Source of the DNA: Yinghuangia elevatio
Lineage (GTDB): Bacteria; Actinomycetota; Actinomycetes; Streptomycetales; Streptomycetaceae
Direction: 5' to 3'
Length of the DNA stretch: 19,236 nt
NCBI RefSeq assembly: GCF_040649515.1
Contig: NZ_JBEZFP010000167.1
Coordinates: 1 to 19,236 of the forward strand
This document shows positions 1 through 7,069 of this stretch, piece by piece. The notes under the pieces were generated by a model. The model saw only the letters and a program-made list of their open reading frames with translations, ran no database searches and was not told the DNA's origin. The position numbers and the translations under genes were made by a program. Position 1 is the first letter of the stretch. Every line of letters starts with the position of its first letter.

Positions 1-168
1 CGGACGCCGTTGTCCGGGGGCGGCCTCGACGCGTGGGCCCGGCACGAAGCGGCGGCCACGCGCGAGCCTGCCCCGGTCAGGAACTTGCGCAACGCCTCGA
101 CCGGCGTCTCCCCATGGTCCGGAATCCCGCGGCGGGGCCGGTGCCGCCGCCGGCGACAAGGCCGGTGA
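1..168 (+). CDS. 3' end of an unrecognised gene (partial)
   Basis: Reading from base 1 in frame 1, there are 55 codons before a TGA at 166-168. No start lies inside the window, so the gene would begin to the left. The first 35 or so codons almost all end in G or C and give a plausible soluble sequence (for example LDAWARHEAAATREP). The last 15 residues are Arg-rich and look less like a protein core. I do not recognise a family. This could be a genuine C-terminus or a chance open frame in GC-rich DNA. The following 169-380 holds no gene that I can support. Confidence 0.3.
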   Translation, partial: RTPLSGGGLDAWARHEAAATREPAPVRNLRNASTGVSPWSGIPRRGRCRRRRQGR

Positions 169-380
169 GCGGGTCCCCGACACTCTTGGGAGCCGCCGGC
201 GCCGGTCGGCCGCTCCCTCTTCACGTACGGACCGAAGGCGTCCGGAGTTCAATCGCGCGGGACGGTCCTTCCGACTCCGTTTCCTTCGGCGGACCCCGGG
301 CAGCCACTTCATATCCGGGATTTCGAACGCGCGCATCCTGCCGCCGCTTCGTATCGTCCCGGCCCGATCGGAGGGATCAC

Positions 381-509
381 ATGTTCAGAGCCATCGGAGA
401 CGTTTTCCGGAAGATCGGCGGAGCGATCGCAACCGTGGTCACACTGCCGTTCCGTGCCGTTGCCCGGCTGTTCGGCGGGGCGTCCGATTCGGCGCGCGGC
501 CGCCACTGA
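381..509 (+). CDS. LPFR-motif small protein (42 aa)
   Basis: This is a 42-residue protein starting at an ATG with GGAGGG at 370-375, five bases upstream. The sequence is one amphipathic-to-hydrophobic helix (MFRAIGDVFRKIGGAIATVV) followed by TLPFRAVARLFGG and a basic, polar tail. Short proteins with an LPFRxxxRLFGG core recur in Streptomyces and relatives and are usually left as small hypothetical or 'LPFR motif' proteins with unknown function. The helix and the basic end suggest membrane-surface association, but this is inference. A much longer reading frame runs upstream in the same frame, but the strong ribosome-binding site and the family resemblance favour the internal start. The STAS gene follows 84 bases downstream on the same strand and may be co-transcribed. 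Confidence 0.6.
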   Translation: MFRAIGDVFRKIGGAIATVVTLPFRAVARLFGGASDSARGRH

Positions 510-593
510 CCACGGCCGGAACCACGAACGAACCGGCTCGACGCACCAAGACCGACGAAACGGATCAATGAAGCGGATCCAAGAGGAGTATTG

Positions 594-1031
594 ATGACCG
601 ACCCGAGACGCGTGCGCGAGCCGCGGGCCGTCCCGAGCCGGGTGAGCCTGCTCGCCCCTCGGGGCGAGCTGGACGAGGCCGCGGCGGACGCCTTACGGAC
701 GGAAGCCGCCGCGCGGATCGCCGAGGGCCGTCCGGACCTGGTGGTCGACCTGTCCGGCGTCACGTTCTGCGACGCCTGCGGCCTGAGCGCTCTGATCGGC
801 ATCCGGCGCGGCGCCTTGGAGGCCGGTGGCTCCCTGCGGCTCGCGGCCGTACCCGAGGACCTGGACCACCTGCTGACCAGGACCGGGCTCCGGGATTTCC
901 TGATCGCGTTCCCGACCGTCGAGGACGCCGTGTCGGCGCCCGACGCGAAGAGCATGACGCTGCCGCTCAAGCATCCCGGCCGGACGCGTCGCGCGGCGCA
1001 GGCCGGGGCTTCCCGCGAGCCCAGCCGATAG
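594..1031 (+). CDS. STAS-domain protein (anti-sigma factor antagonist-like)
   Basis: A 145-residue protein with one STAS domain (roughly residues 15-115), the fold of SpoIIAA/RsbV anti-anti-sigma factors that bind anti-sigma kinases and free a sigma factor. Diagnostic stretches are RVSLLAPRGELDEAAADAL and VVDLSGVTFCDACGLSALIG. In SpoIIAA and RsbV the phosphorylated serine follows the Asp of the DSSG or DSTG loop; here the loop reads D-A-C-G (residues 60-63), so the phosphosite is Ala. Control by kinase phosphorylation is therefore unlikely at that site. The ATG at 594 is preferred over the TTG at 591 because GAGGAG (583-588) is then five bases away. The codon at 693-695 is TTA, which in Streptomyces needs the bldA tRNA. 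No kinase or sigma gene is adjacent. The C-terminal ~30 residues are basic and unaligned. Confidence 0.9.
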   Translation: MTDPRRVREPRAVPSRVSLLAPRGELDEAAADALRTEAAARIAEGRPDLVVDLSGVTFCDACGLSALIGIRRGALEAGGSLRLAAVPEDLDHLLTRTGLRDFLIAFPTVEDAVSAPDAKSMTLPLKHPGRTRRAAQAGASREPSR

Positions 1032-1041
1032 CCGCGGGTCA

Positions 1042-1070
1042 CCCGGGTTCGTGGCGCACCACCGCCCGGG
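1042..1070. terminator. Stem-loop between convergent genes
   Basis: The sequence forms CCCGGG-ttc-GTGG-cgca-CCAC-cg-CCCGGG, with a possible extra CGGG/CCCG pairing outside it (1035-1038 with 1071-1074). It sits between the convergent STAS and I36 genes and could end transcripts from both sides. There is no T-tract, which is common for actinomycete terminators. Confidence 0.5.
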
Positions 1071-1081
1071 CCCGGCCGCCG

Positions 1082-1495
1082 CTATCCGGCGACCCAGACG
1101 CTCGCGGGTGAGAAGCCGCCGAGGTCGGCGATCCCCGAGCGTCCGGGCACCTGGTACGGGCCGCCCACACAGTCGTCGTTCATGAACATCGCCGCACTCG
1201 AGGTGTGGGTGTTGGCGACCGAACGGACGCGGCCGGCCCAGCCGTGGTCGACAAGACTCACGCAGGTGCCGCCGGGCACCAGCGAACTGACCGTCAGCCG
1301 TTGTCCCGTGAAGCCCGTGCCGTCGAACAGGCACAGAGTCCGGGTGAACGAACACGCGGACGGTCCTCCCCCGGACGACACCGACGATGCGGCCGGCACG
1401 GCGGCTGACGCGGTCGGCACAGCCGCCGCCGTCGTGGCAATCGCCACGGCGATCCCGGCGGCGGCCCTGGCATGGGTTCCGGTGTAGCGGCGCAT
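1082..1495 (-). CDS. Secreted peptidase inhibitor I36-family protein
   Basis: A 137-residue exported protein. An n-region MRRYTGTHAR, a hydrophobic stretch AAAGIAVAIATTAAAV and an ASAA-type cleavage site near residue 31 form a Sec signal peptide. The mature part has a Greek-key beta/gamma-crystallin-like pattern: LCLFDGTGFTGQRL, CVSLVDHGWAGRVRSVAN, and a Trp/aromatic-rich end. It matches the I36 family, whose founder SMPI inhibits a metalloproteinase. Four cysteines (48, 55, 78, 109) could form two disulphides. I chose the ATG at 1495 because it opens the signal peptide and has GGAGGGAAGG upstream; the frame stays open for 20 more codons without signal-like sequence. Family membership is well supported. 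Actual inhibitor activity is not shown, since many I36 proteins have unknown targets. Confidence 0.85.
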   Translation of the reverse strand: MRRYTGTHARAAAGIAVAIATTAAAVPTASAAVPAASSVSSGGGPSACSFTRTLCLFDGTGFTGQRLTVSSLVPGGTCVSLVDHGWAGRVRSVANTHTSSAAMFMNDDCVGGPYQVPGRSGIADLGGFSPASVWVAG

Positions 1496-1575
1496 ATGGC
1501 TGCCTTCCCTCCGTTGCGGCGACTGCCTCCGTTGAGTCGACTGCGGTCCCGTCACAGCCTTCGTGTTGCAGCCGT

Positions 1576-1589
1576 CTCGTTATAACGAG
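1576..1589. promoter_or_regulatory. Perfect 14-bp palindrome, candidate operator
   Basis: CTCGTTATAACGAG is a perfect inverted repeat with a TATAAC core, in AT-richer DNA 81 bp upstream of the I36 start and downstream of the MFS stop. It could be an operator overlapping a -10 box for the I36 gene. I could not find a matching -35 box, so the role is open. Confidence 0.3.
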
Positions 1590-1653
1590 GACACCGGAGA
1601 ACATCCACCCAGAGGACGTCCAACTCCCTTGCCATAAAAGCCTGTTCTCATGC

Positions 1654-2850
1654 TCAACTGGTCGGCTCACGGCGCGGGGGCCGCTCCGCACGGGGCCGCG
1701 TCGCCGCCAGGACAAGCGCCGCCGCAGACGCCAGCGCGCCCCCGAGGTACATGACCGAAGCGGTACCGAGACCGTCGGCGGCGCGTCCGCCGAGAAATGC
1801 CCCCAGCGCTATCGCGGTGTTGAAGACACCGACCAGAAGGGCCGAAGCCGCCTCGCGTGCCCGGGGGACGGCGGCCAGGAGCCAGGTCTGCACGGAAACC
1901 GACACCCCGCCGTAGGCAACGCCCCACAGCACCAGCAGCGCCGCCGCGGCCCACACCGAGTCGCCGAGTGCAGGCACGAGGAACACGGTGGCGGCAAGCA
2001 GCGCGGACAGGAGCAGCAGCGTGCCGCGCGCCGAGCGGGTCGCGCCGAAGCCCGCCGCGAAGTTGCCCGCCACGCCCGCGATGCCGTACCCCAGGAGCAG
2101 CGCCCCGACCAGGGCCGCCCTGATCCCGGAGACGTCCTCCAGGACCGGGCGCACATACGTGTATGCGGCGAAGTGCCCGGTCACCAACAGCGCCACCACC
2201 ACCAGCGCGACCCGCACGCGGGCGTCCGCAAGGGGTTCGGCGAGACGAGGGCGCGCGGCGTCCGCCGGCAGCGCCGGGAGCGCCGCGGCCAGGGCGACGG
2301 CCAAGCCGAGGCCGAGACCGCCGGCCGCCACGAAGGCCGCCCGCCAGCCGAGGATTTCGCCGACATATGCGCCCGCCGGAACGCCGAGCACCGAAGCCAC
2401 CGCGATACCGCTGAACACCAGCGAGGTCGCCGCGCCGACGGAGGTCGGCGGCACGAGGCGTACCGCGATCCCGGCGGCCAGCGCCCATACGCCGCCCATC
2501 CCGATGCCGACCAGCAGGCGCGCGGCGGTCATCACCGCGAAGTTCGGCGCCCATGCGCTGAGCAGGTTGCCCAGGCCGACGAGCGCCATCAGGAGGACGA
2601 GGGCCCTCCTCCGGTCGTGCCGGGCGAACACCGGCGCCAGCGCCGGCGCGGCGACGGCCGCCGACAGTCCGGTGACCGTGAGGGCCAGGCCGGCCGTGCC
2701 CTCCGAGACGGCCAGTGACTCACCGAGAGGGGTGAGCAGGCCGACGGGCAACATCTCGGACGTGACGACGGTGAAAGTCCCGGCCGCGACGACGGCGACG
2801 GCCGGCCAGCCGCCGCGCGCGGAGTGATCGACTTGATCGACAAGAGCCAT
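1654..2850 (-). CDS. MFS transporter (drug/arabinose-efflux type, DHA1-like)
   Basis: A 398-residue, very hydrophobic protein of standard MFS length with about 12 predicted membrane helices and a polar tail (TRPRAERPPRREPTS). N-terminal VVTSEMLPVGLLTPL and the loop FARHDRRRALVLLMALVGLG (motif A-like, between helices 2 and 3) are typical of AraJ/SotB/YdhP-like proton-coupled exporters. The role is efflux of a small molecule across the cytoplasmic membrane; the substrate is unknown. The start at 2850 gives the usual short cytosolic N-terminus but has no clear Shine-Dalgarno sequence. An in-frame ATG at 2922 would add 24 non-conserved residues and run through the putative operator, so I rejected it. 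The gene is divergent from the LysR gene, which most likely controls it. Confidence 0.9.
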   Translation of the reverse strand: MALVDQVDHSARGGWPAVAVVAAGTFTVVTSEMLPVGLLTPLGESLAVSEGTAGLALTVTGLSAAVAAPALAPVFARHDRRRALVLLMALVGLGNLLSAWAPNFAVMTAARLLVGIGMGGVWALAAGIAVRLVPPTSVGAATSLVFSGIAVASVLGVPAGAYVGEILGWRAAFVAAGGLGLGLAVALAAALPALPADAARPRLAEPLADARVRVALVVVALLVTGHFAAYTYVRPVLEDVSGIRAALVGALLLGYGIAGVAGNFAAGFGATRSARGTLLLLSALLAATVFLVPALGDSVWAAAALLVLWGVAYGGVSVSVQTWLLAAVPRAREAASALLVGVFNTAIALGAFLGGRAADGLGTASVMYLGGALASAAALVLAATRPRAERPPRREPTS

Positions 2851-2895
2851 GCCGCCAGGCAACCGTCCCGGTCCCCGGGGAACAACGGGAGATCT

Positions 2896-2922
2896 CTCAT
2901 GCTTTCCATGAGCGTGGCTCAT
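2896..2922. promoter_or_regulatory. LysR-type operator candidate (T-N11-A box)
   Basis: ATGAGC-GTG-GCTCAT (2908-2922) is a perfect 15-bp palindrome containing T-N11-A (T at 2909, A at 2921), the classic LysR-family box. A third half-site CTCAT lies at 2896-2900, giving CTCAT-N7-ATGAG-N5-CTCAT. It sits in the divergent MFS/LysR intergenic region, as expected for a regulator that controls both its own gene and the exporter. Confidence 0.55.
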
Positions 2923-3006
2923 CGATCGCGGCGGGCCGCGCGACGGAACGGGGCGGAGCGACCCGAGGCGGGCGCCAGGGGCGCCGCATCGGGAGAGTGG
3001 AGCGGC

Positions 3007-3930
3007 ATGGCGGGCGGGATCGAGATCCGGGAGATCGAGGCCTTTCTCGTCCTCGCCGAGGAACTGCACTTCGGCCGGACCGGAGACCGGCTGTACGTGT
3101 CGCAGAGCCGCGTCAGCCAGTTGCTGCGCGCGCTGGAGCACCGGGTCGGCGCACGCCTCGTGGAGCGTACGAGCCGCCGGGTGCGCCTGACCCCGCTGGG
3201 TGCGCGCTTCCACGCGTCGCTGACCCCGGCGTACGCGGCGCTGCGTACCGCCGTCGACGACACGCGCGCGGCGGCCGGGGACGTGGCGGGCACACTGCGC
3301 CTCGGTTTCCAGGGCAGCGCCAACGACCAGCTCATGGACGCGATCGCCGCATTCGAGAGCCGGCATCCGGGCAGCGCCGCGGAGGTCGGCGAGGTGCCGT
3401 TCAACGACCCCTTCGGGCCGCTGCGGCGCGGCGAGGTCGACGCGGCGATCGTCCTGCTTCCGGCCGAGGAGCCGGACGTGGCCGTCGGACCGGTGTTCTC
3501 GCGCCGCCGCCAGACGCTCGCGGTGTCGGTGCGGCACCCGTACGCGGACCGCGCCGAGATCACCGCCGAGGATCTCGCGGCCTGCGATCTCATCACCGTC
3601 GCCGGTCCGGCCCCGGACTACTGGCGGCGCGCGAACGCCCCCGAACGCACTCCGGAGGGAAGGGCGATCCCGCGCGGTCCCGCGGTGCGCACGCTTCAGG
3701 AGGGCCTGGCCGGCGCGGCGGTCGGCCGCGGCGCGATGCTGCTGTGCGAGCCGACCGCCGAGTACCACGCACGGCGCTCGCTGGCCTTCGTGCCGGTGAC
3801 GGGCCTGCCGATGTCCGCGCTGGCGCTCACCTGGCCGCGGAACGGCTCGGGGCCGTCGGCGCGCGTGGCGGCGTTCGCGCGGGCGCTGGCGGACACGGCC
3901 GACCCGGCCGACGACTCCGAGGAGCACTGA
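3007..3930 (+). CDS. LysR family transcriptional regulator
   Basis: A 307-residue protein of normal LysR length. The N-terminal winged helix-turn-helix (residues 6-65) is clear: EIREIEAFLVLAEELHFGRT, then DRLYVSQSRVSQLLRALEHR and VGARLVERTSRRVRLTPLG. The rest (about 90-295) is the two-lobed periplasmic-binding-protein-like effector domain, with GTLRLGF opening it and RRGEVDAAIVLLPAEEPDV in the first lobe. I chose the ATG at 3007 because GGAG at 2999-3002 is four bases away and the helix-turn-helix begins directly after; the upstream extension of the frame is not LysR-like. It is divergent from the MFS exporter and probably regulates it in response to an unknown ligand. It converges on the GST gene with 59 bases between stops. 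Confidence 0.92.
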   Translation: MAGGIEIREIEAFLVLAEELHFGRTGDRLYVSQSRVSQLLRALEHRVGARLVERTSRRVRLTPLGARFHASLTPAYAALRTAVDDTRAAAGDVAGTLRLGFQGSANDQLMDAIAAFESRHPGSAAEVGEVPFNDPFGPLRRGEVDAAIVLLPAEEPDVAVGPVFSRRRQTLAVSVRHPYADRAEITAEDLAACDLITVAGPAPDYWRRANAPERTPEGRAIPRGPAVRTLQEGLAGAAVGRGAMLLCEPTAEYHARRSLAFVPVTGLPMSALALTWPRNGSGPSARVAAFARALADTADPADDSEEH

Positions 3931-3989
3931 CCGCGCGGGTCCTCGGCCGCTCTACCGGCCTGTCGGCCGTCCCCGGCCCGGTCCCCCGC

Positions 3990-4907
3990 TCAGCCCTCCG
4001 CCCACTCCTCGTCTCGCCGTACCGCGGCCTCGTGGACCGCCCCCGGCGGCTTCTCTCCCAGGATCCTGTCCCGCTGCGCGCGCAGGACCTCCGGGCGCGT
4101 GGTGCCCGCGAACTCCGGCCGCTCGTACAGGCGGCGGGTGTAGGCCCACAGGTTCGGATAGTCGGGCAACCCGCGCCCGTCGCGCTCGATCGCGGCGTGG
4201 TAGCCGACCTCGAAGCGGATCAGCTTCACCCACAGCCGGATGTCCGAGAGCGTCAGCGTCTCGCCGTGCACGAACGCCGACTCGGCGAGTTGCGCCTCGT
4301 GGGCGTCGAGCGCGTTCACGCCGTCGACCAGGCCACCGGCCTTCACCTCGGCGGTGATCCGGCTGTCGTACGCGTCGATCTCGCCGCGCAAGTGCTCCGG
4401 GTAGAGGTCGACCGACGCGTCGCCCCAGGCGTCGAACCGCGTCGCCAGATCCACGGGGATGACCGGGAAGTCGTTGCTCACCACCCGGGTCGTGGCGCGG
4501 TCCCAGAGGGTCGGCACCGAGATGTGCCCGTCGTACCCGGGCTCGGTGAGTTCGTACGCGTCCCGCAGCAGCGCGAAGCCGTTGACCGGGTCGGGGCCGA
4601 AGCGCTCGCGGAACGCCCAGCCCCGGCCGTCGCGTTCCTCGTCCACGTAGGAGGCGGTGACGACCTCCTCCAGGTCCTTCGCGGCCCGGACGACGGATAC
4701 GATCTGCGCCCACGGGCAACCGTACGAGACATACAGGTGGTACCGGCCCGGCTCGGCGGGGTACGGCGACGATCCCGGTGCGCCGATGCGGTCCTGGAAG
4801 GGATAGAAGGGCCGTTCGACCCCGTCACGCGGGGAAGGGTGCCGGGCCTGGTAGGCGCCGAACACCTCGGTGTCGACAGGGCTTGCGAAGACGGCTGCGG
4901 TGGTCAT
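3990..4907 (-). CDS. Glutathionyl-hydroquinone reductase-like GST (Xi class)
   Basis: A 305-residue protein of the YqjG/PcpF/ECM4 type. These cytosolic thiol-transferases reduce glutathionyl-hydroquinones through an active-site cysteine. A thioredoxin-fold N-terminal domain carries YVSYGCPWAQIVSVVRA, with the catalytic Cys at residue 64 in the CPWA motif. The all-helical GST C-terminal domain follows (DAYDSRITAEVKAGG, LTLSDIRLWVKLIRFEVGYH, LPDYPNLWAYTRRLYERPEF). The family motif is usually CPWAHR; here it is CPWAQI. Actinomycetes generally use mycothiol rather than glutathione, so the natural thiol partner may differ (inference). GAAGGAG six bases from the ATG at 4907 sets the start. The gene lies 82 bases behind the FAD gene on the same strand and is probably the last gene of the leader A transcript. 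Confidence 0.88.
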   Translation of the reverse strand: MTTAAVFASPVDTEVFGAYQARHPSPRDGVERPFYPFQDRIGAPGSSPYPAEPGRYHLYVSYGCPWAQIVSVVRAAKDLEEVVTASYVDEERDGRGWAFRERFGPDPVNGFALLRDAYELTEPGYDGHISVPTLWDRATTRVVSNDFPVIPVDLATRFDAWGDASVDLYPEHLRGEIDAYDSRITAEVKAGGLVDGVNALDAHEAQLAESAFVHGETLTLSDIRLWVKLIRFEVGYHAAIERDGRGLPDYPNLWAYTRRLYERPEFAGTTRPEVLRAQRDRILGEKPPGAVHEAAVRRDEEWAEG

Positions 4908-4993
4908 TCTGACTCCTTCGGTCGCGAATCGGTCGTGGTCCGGTCGTGGTCCGGTCGTGAAAAAAGCGCTCGTGATGCGGTCGTGGTGGTCAT
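4904..4993 (-). CDS. Mini-ORF linking the FAD and GST genes (29 aa, tentative)
   Basis: This ORF starts with an ATG overlapping the FAD gene's stop (ATGA, 4993-4990) and ends with a TGA overlapping the GST start (ATGA, 4907-4904). It fills the gap exactly. The product starts MTTTTASRALFSRPDHDRTT and is of low complexity, being built partly on an 11-bp DNA repeat. Both it and the GST begin ATGACCACC. It may be a translational-coupling device, or a remnant of a duplicated gene start. There is no Shine-Dalgarno sequence other than coding sequence of the FAD gene. It may also be chance. Confidence 0.3.
   Translation of the reverse strand: MTTTTASRALFSRPDHDRTTTDSRPKESE
4930..4959. repeat. Three copies of CGGTCGTG at 11-bp spacing
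   Basis: CGGTCGTG begins at 4930, 4941 and 4952; the unit is GTCCGGTCGTG, followed by an A6 run (4960-4965) on the + strand. The period is close to one helical turn, so the copies face the same side of the DNA. It lies between the FAD and GST genes. It could be slippage-generated, or a set of protein-binding half-sites. Confidence 0.6.
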
Positions 4994-6912
4994 GCGGTGA
5001 GGCGTTCGGTCGGCGCCGCGACGGGGGTGGGGGCCGAGGCCGCCAGACCGCGCAGCACGTCGCGTGCCAGGCTGTCGTTGACGCGGAACGTCGGCGCGTC
5101 GAACCGCGGCCGGGCGAATCCGCCCACGGCGACACCGCCCGCGACCCCGTGCCCTGTCGCGAACCGCGCGTTGTGCACTATCCCGTCGGAGTCGACCAGG
5201 CGGTGCGTGCCGGCCTCGGTCCGCACCTTGCCGGTGGGCGCCCCGGCGAGCAGTTCCTCGGATACCGCCCCGCGGGCGTACAGCCTGCGCAGCAGCGGGT
5301 CCAGGGTGCGCGCCAACGCCGGCTCCGGAAGCCTGGCCTCGACGAGGGCCCGGGCGCGCACCACGCCGGGAACCGCCGGGCTGTGCGCGACGAACGCGCC
5401 GTCACGGGCGGCCACCGCCGTGTCCGGGCCGAGGAAGCGGATGACGCCCGCTTCGGCCAAGGCGGCCATCTCCGCGAGGCGCGGCCCGGGCGGACCGCTC
5501 GCGATGTAGCTGAAGTAGTTGTGGAATTTCGGAAGTTCGTGCAACTGCGCGCTGTCGGAGATACGGCCTGCGGCCAACAGCCGGGCGATGACGCCGTATG
5601 CGGCCAGCAGGGCGTGGATGACCGCCAGATCGGCACTGAACCGGGGGTCCGAGCGCCGGGCCAGATCAGCCGCCATGTGGGTGAGCAAGGCCTCCTGCAG
5701 CTCCGTCGCGTCGGCGAACCGCCTTCCTGCCAAAGGGCGGTCGAGGAGTCCGAGGTCGAGGCGGTCGTCCGGGGCCGGCACGGTCGCGTTGACCAACGGC
5801 GCATGATCGCCGTCGGCGAGTGCTTCGGCCAGCGGTTCGGCGACGTCGGCCCAATCGGCGGTGGTGCGGTCCCGGTGGGCGGTGAACAGGCGTTGGTAGT
5901 AAGCCCACAGCATCTCCCGGTCGAGTGCGGGGCGAATGTCGCGATGCCATTCCAGCGCCCGGGGCCCGGGGCGGTCGTCGAAGGTCTCGACGGCGAGGAA
6001 CCGGGGCACATGGCGGTCCCCCGTCAGTTCGTACCCGGTCTTGGCGCGATAGGGCACGCCGCGTCGCGAACCGACGTACAGCACCGGTTCGTTGCCCGAG
6101 GGATGGTAGGTCGGCACGCCCTCGGCGCCGCGCCCGAACCGTCCACCGCGCCCCGAGCTGACGCGGACCATCAGGTCGACGAAGGCGAGGCCAAGGCCGC
6201 GCACGATCACCGGCTCACCTGGGGCCAGGACCCCGAGGTCCTGGTCGGCGGCGTAGCCGCGCGGCAGATAGGTCAGGCCGTTCTCGCGTGCGTAGCCGAC
6301 GAGTTCCCGCTCCGACGGGTCCGGCTCATGGTCGAGGTGGCCCTGCGCGAGCACGACGGCGTCGGCGACGATCCCGGTGCCCCCGGCGAGTTCGAGTTGC
6401 TGGCGGCCGAACGGTCCGTCCGTGAGGTCGACGGCGCGGTCCCGGTGCACGATGATGCGGACGTTCGGCGGCGCGGATGCCGCCGTGGCCCGGAACACCC
6501 AGGCGAGGTAGGCGCTCAGCAGCGGTCGGCTCGGAAACGAGACAGGCGTCAGCCGGGACAGTTCGTCCGCGTACGGCGCAAGCGCCGGTTGGGTACGCCC
6601 TTCGCGGATCTCGGCAGCCCGGTCGCGCCCCCACTCCCACAGGGAGGGACCAGGCGCTATCGGTCCTTCGCATGTCGCGGCCTCGTCGGTGAACAAAGTG
6701 ATGTCCGAGGCCAGGGAGTTCGCCCACAGGAGCGGTGACTGCTCGCGCCGCCAGACGCGGCCGGCGCCGGGTGGATGGGGGTCGACGACGTGCAGGTGCA
6801 AGGGATGCCGCGGCAACAGCTCGGCGGCGTTGGCGACCAGGCGTTCGATCAGCGAGGTGCCGCCGGGGCCCGCACCGATGACGGCGACGGAGAACGGACG
6901 GGGGTGGGCCAT
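4990..6912 (-). CDS. FAD/NAD(P)-binding oxidoreductase (NAD_binding_9-like)
   Basis: A 640-residue cytosolic flavoprotein. The N-terminus has a Rossmann dinucleotide-binding motif, VAVIGAGPGGTSLIERLVAN (GxGPGG at residues 13-18), with VVDPHPPGAGRVW where beta-2 ends. A second nucleotide-binding region is suggested by DAVVLAQGHLDHEPD (184-198) and VIVRGLGLAFVDLM (235-248). A C-terminal ATGHGVAGG segment precedes a sequence typical of this class (FDAPTFRVNDSLARDVLRGL). It resembles the large actinomycete 'FAD/NAD(P)-binding protein' family with unknown substrate. GGGAG upstream of the ATG at 6912 sets the start. It is the first long gene after leader A, whose stop lies 252 bases upstream, and is followed by the GST gene. 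Control by cysteine supply through the leader is inferred. The reaction is unknown. Confidence 0.85.
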   Translation of the reverse strand: MAHPRPFSVAVIGAGPGGTSLIERLVANAAELLPRHPLHLHVVDPHPPGAGRVWRREQSPLLWANSLASDITLFTDEAATCEGPIAPGPSLWEWGRDRAAEIREGRTQPALAPYADELSRLTPVSFPSRPLLSAYLAWVFRATAASAPPNVRIIVHRDRAVDLTDGPFGRQQLELAGGTGIVADAVVLAQGHLDHEPDPSERELVGYARENGLTYLPRGYAADQDLGVLAPGEPVIVRGLGLAFVDLMVRVSSGRGGRFGRGAEGVPTYHPSGNEPVLYVGSRRGVPYRAKTGYELTGDRHVPRFLAVETFDDRPGPRALEWHRDIRPALDREMLWAYYQRLFTAHRDRTTADWADVAEPLAEALADGDHAPLVNATVPAPDDRLDLGLLDRPLAGRRFADATELQEALLTHMAADLARRSDPRFSADLAVIHALLAAYGVIARLLAAGRISDSAQLHELPKFHNYFSYIASGPPGPRLAEMAALAEAGVIRFLGPDTAVAARDGAFVAHSPAVPGVVRARALVEARLPEPALARTLDPLLRRLYARGAVSEELLAGAPTGKVRTEAGTHRLVDSDGIVHNARFATGHGVAGGVAVGGFARPRFDAPTFRVNDSLARDVLRGLAASAPTPVAAPTERLTA

Positions 6913-6998
6913 CGGGGTCTCCCGGATACGGGCGCGGCGGTCGGCGCGGCGCCGCTCGAATGCGTACTGAGAGTGGGGGGGATTCCGCGCACCGCCGC

Positions 6999-7034
6999 AC
7001 GGCCACGACCGCAGGGCTGTGCCGGTCGGGCCGT
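6999..7034 (-). other. Hairpin between leader A and the FAD gene
   Basis: On the + strand ACGGCC-a-CGACCG and CGGTCG-GGCCGT form a 12-bp stem with a single bulged base and an 11-base loop. In the minus-strand transcript it lies between the leader A stop and the FAD start. It could be an attenuator stem. No U-tract follows, and the DNA is GC-rich, so the regulatory role is inference. Confidence 0.4.
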
Positions 7035-7069
7035 GGCTCCAAAGGCTGTGCCTGGAAGAACGTGGTACC

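Noticed and set aside
260..306. A SigB-type promoter (GTTT...GGGTAT) for the small protein and STAS genes
   Set aside because: The closest match is GTTT-N15-GGGCAG, and the -10 does not fit.
1387..2718. A long open frame on the + strand, antisense to the MFS gene, rich in Arg/Gly/Pro/His
   Set aside because: It is a shadow of GC-rich codon bias; the opposite strand has an obvious membrane-protein sequence. The same applies to the long antisense frames over the FAD, LLM and ABC genes.
2850..2922. An upstream ATG for the MFS gene (start at 2922)
   Set aside because: It would add 24 non-conserved residues, lacks a Shine-Dalgarno sequence and overlaps the LysR-type palindrome.
3954..3967. A terminator CGGCC-tgtc-GGCCG between LysR and GST
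   Set aside because: The stem is only five base pairs in very GC-rich DNA; not distinguishable from chance.
4930..4959. The 11-bp repeats as a CRISPR array
   Set aside because: The unit is far too short, there are no spacers and no cas genes.
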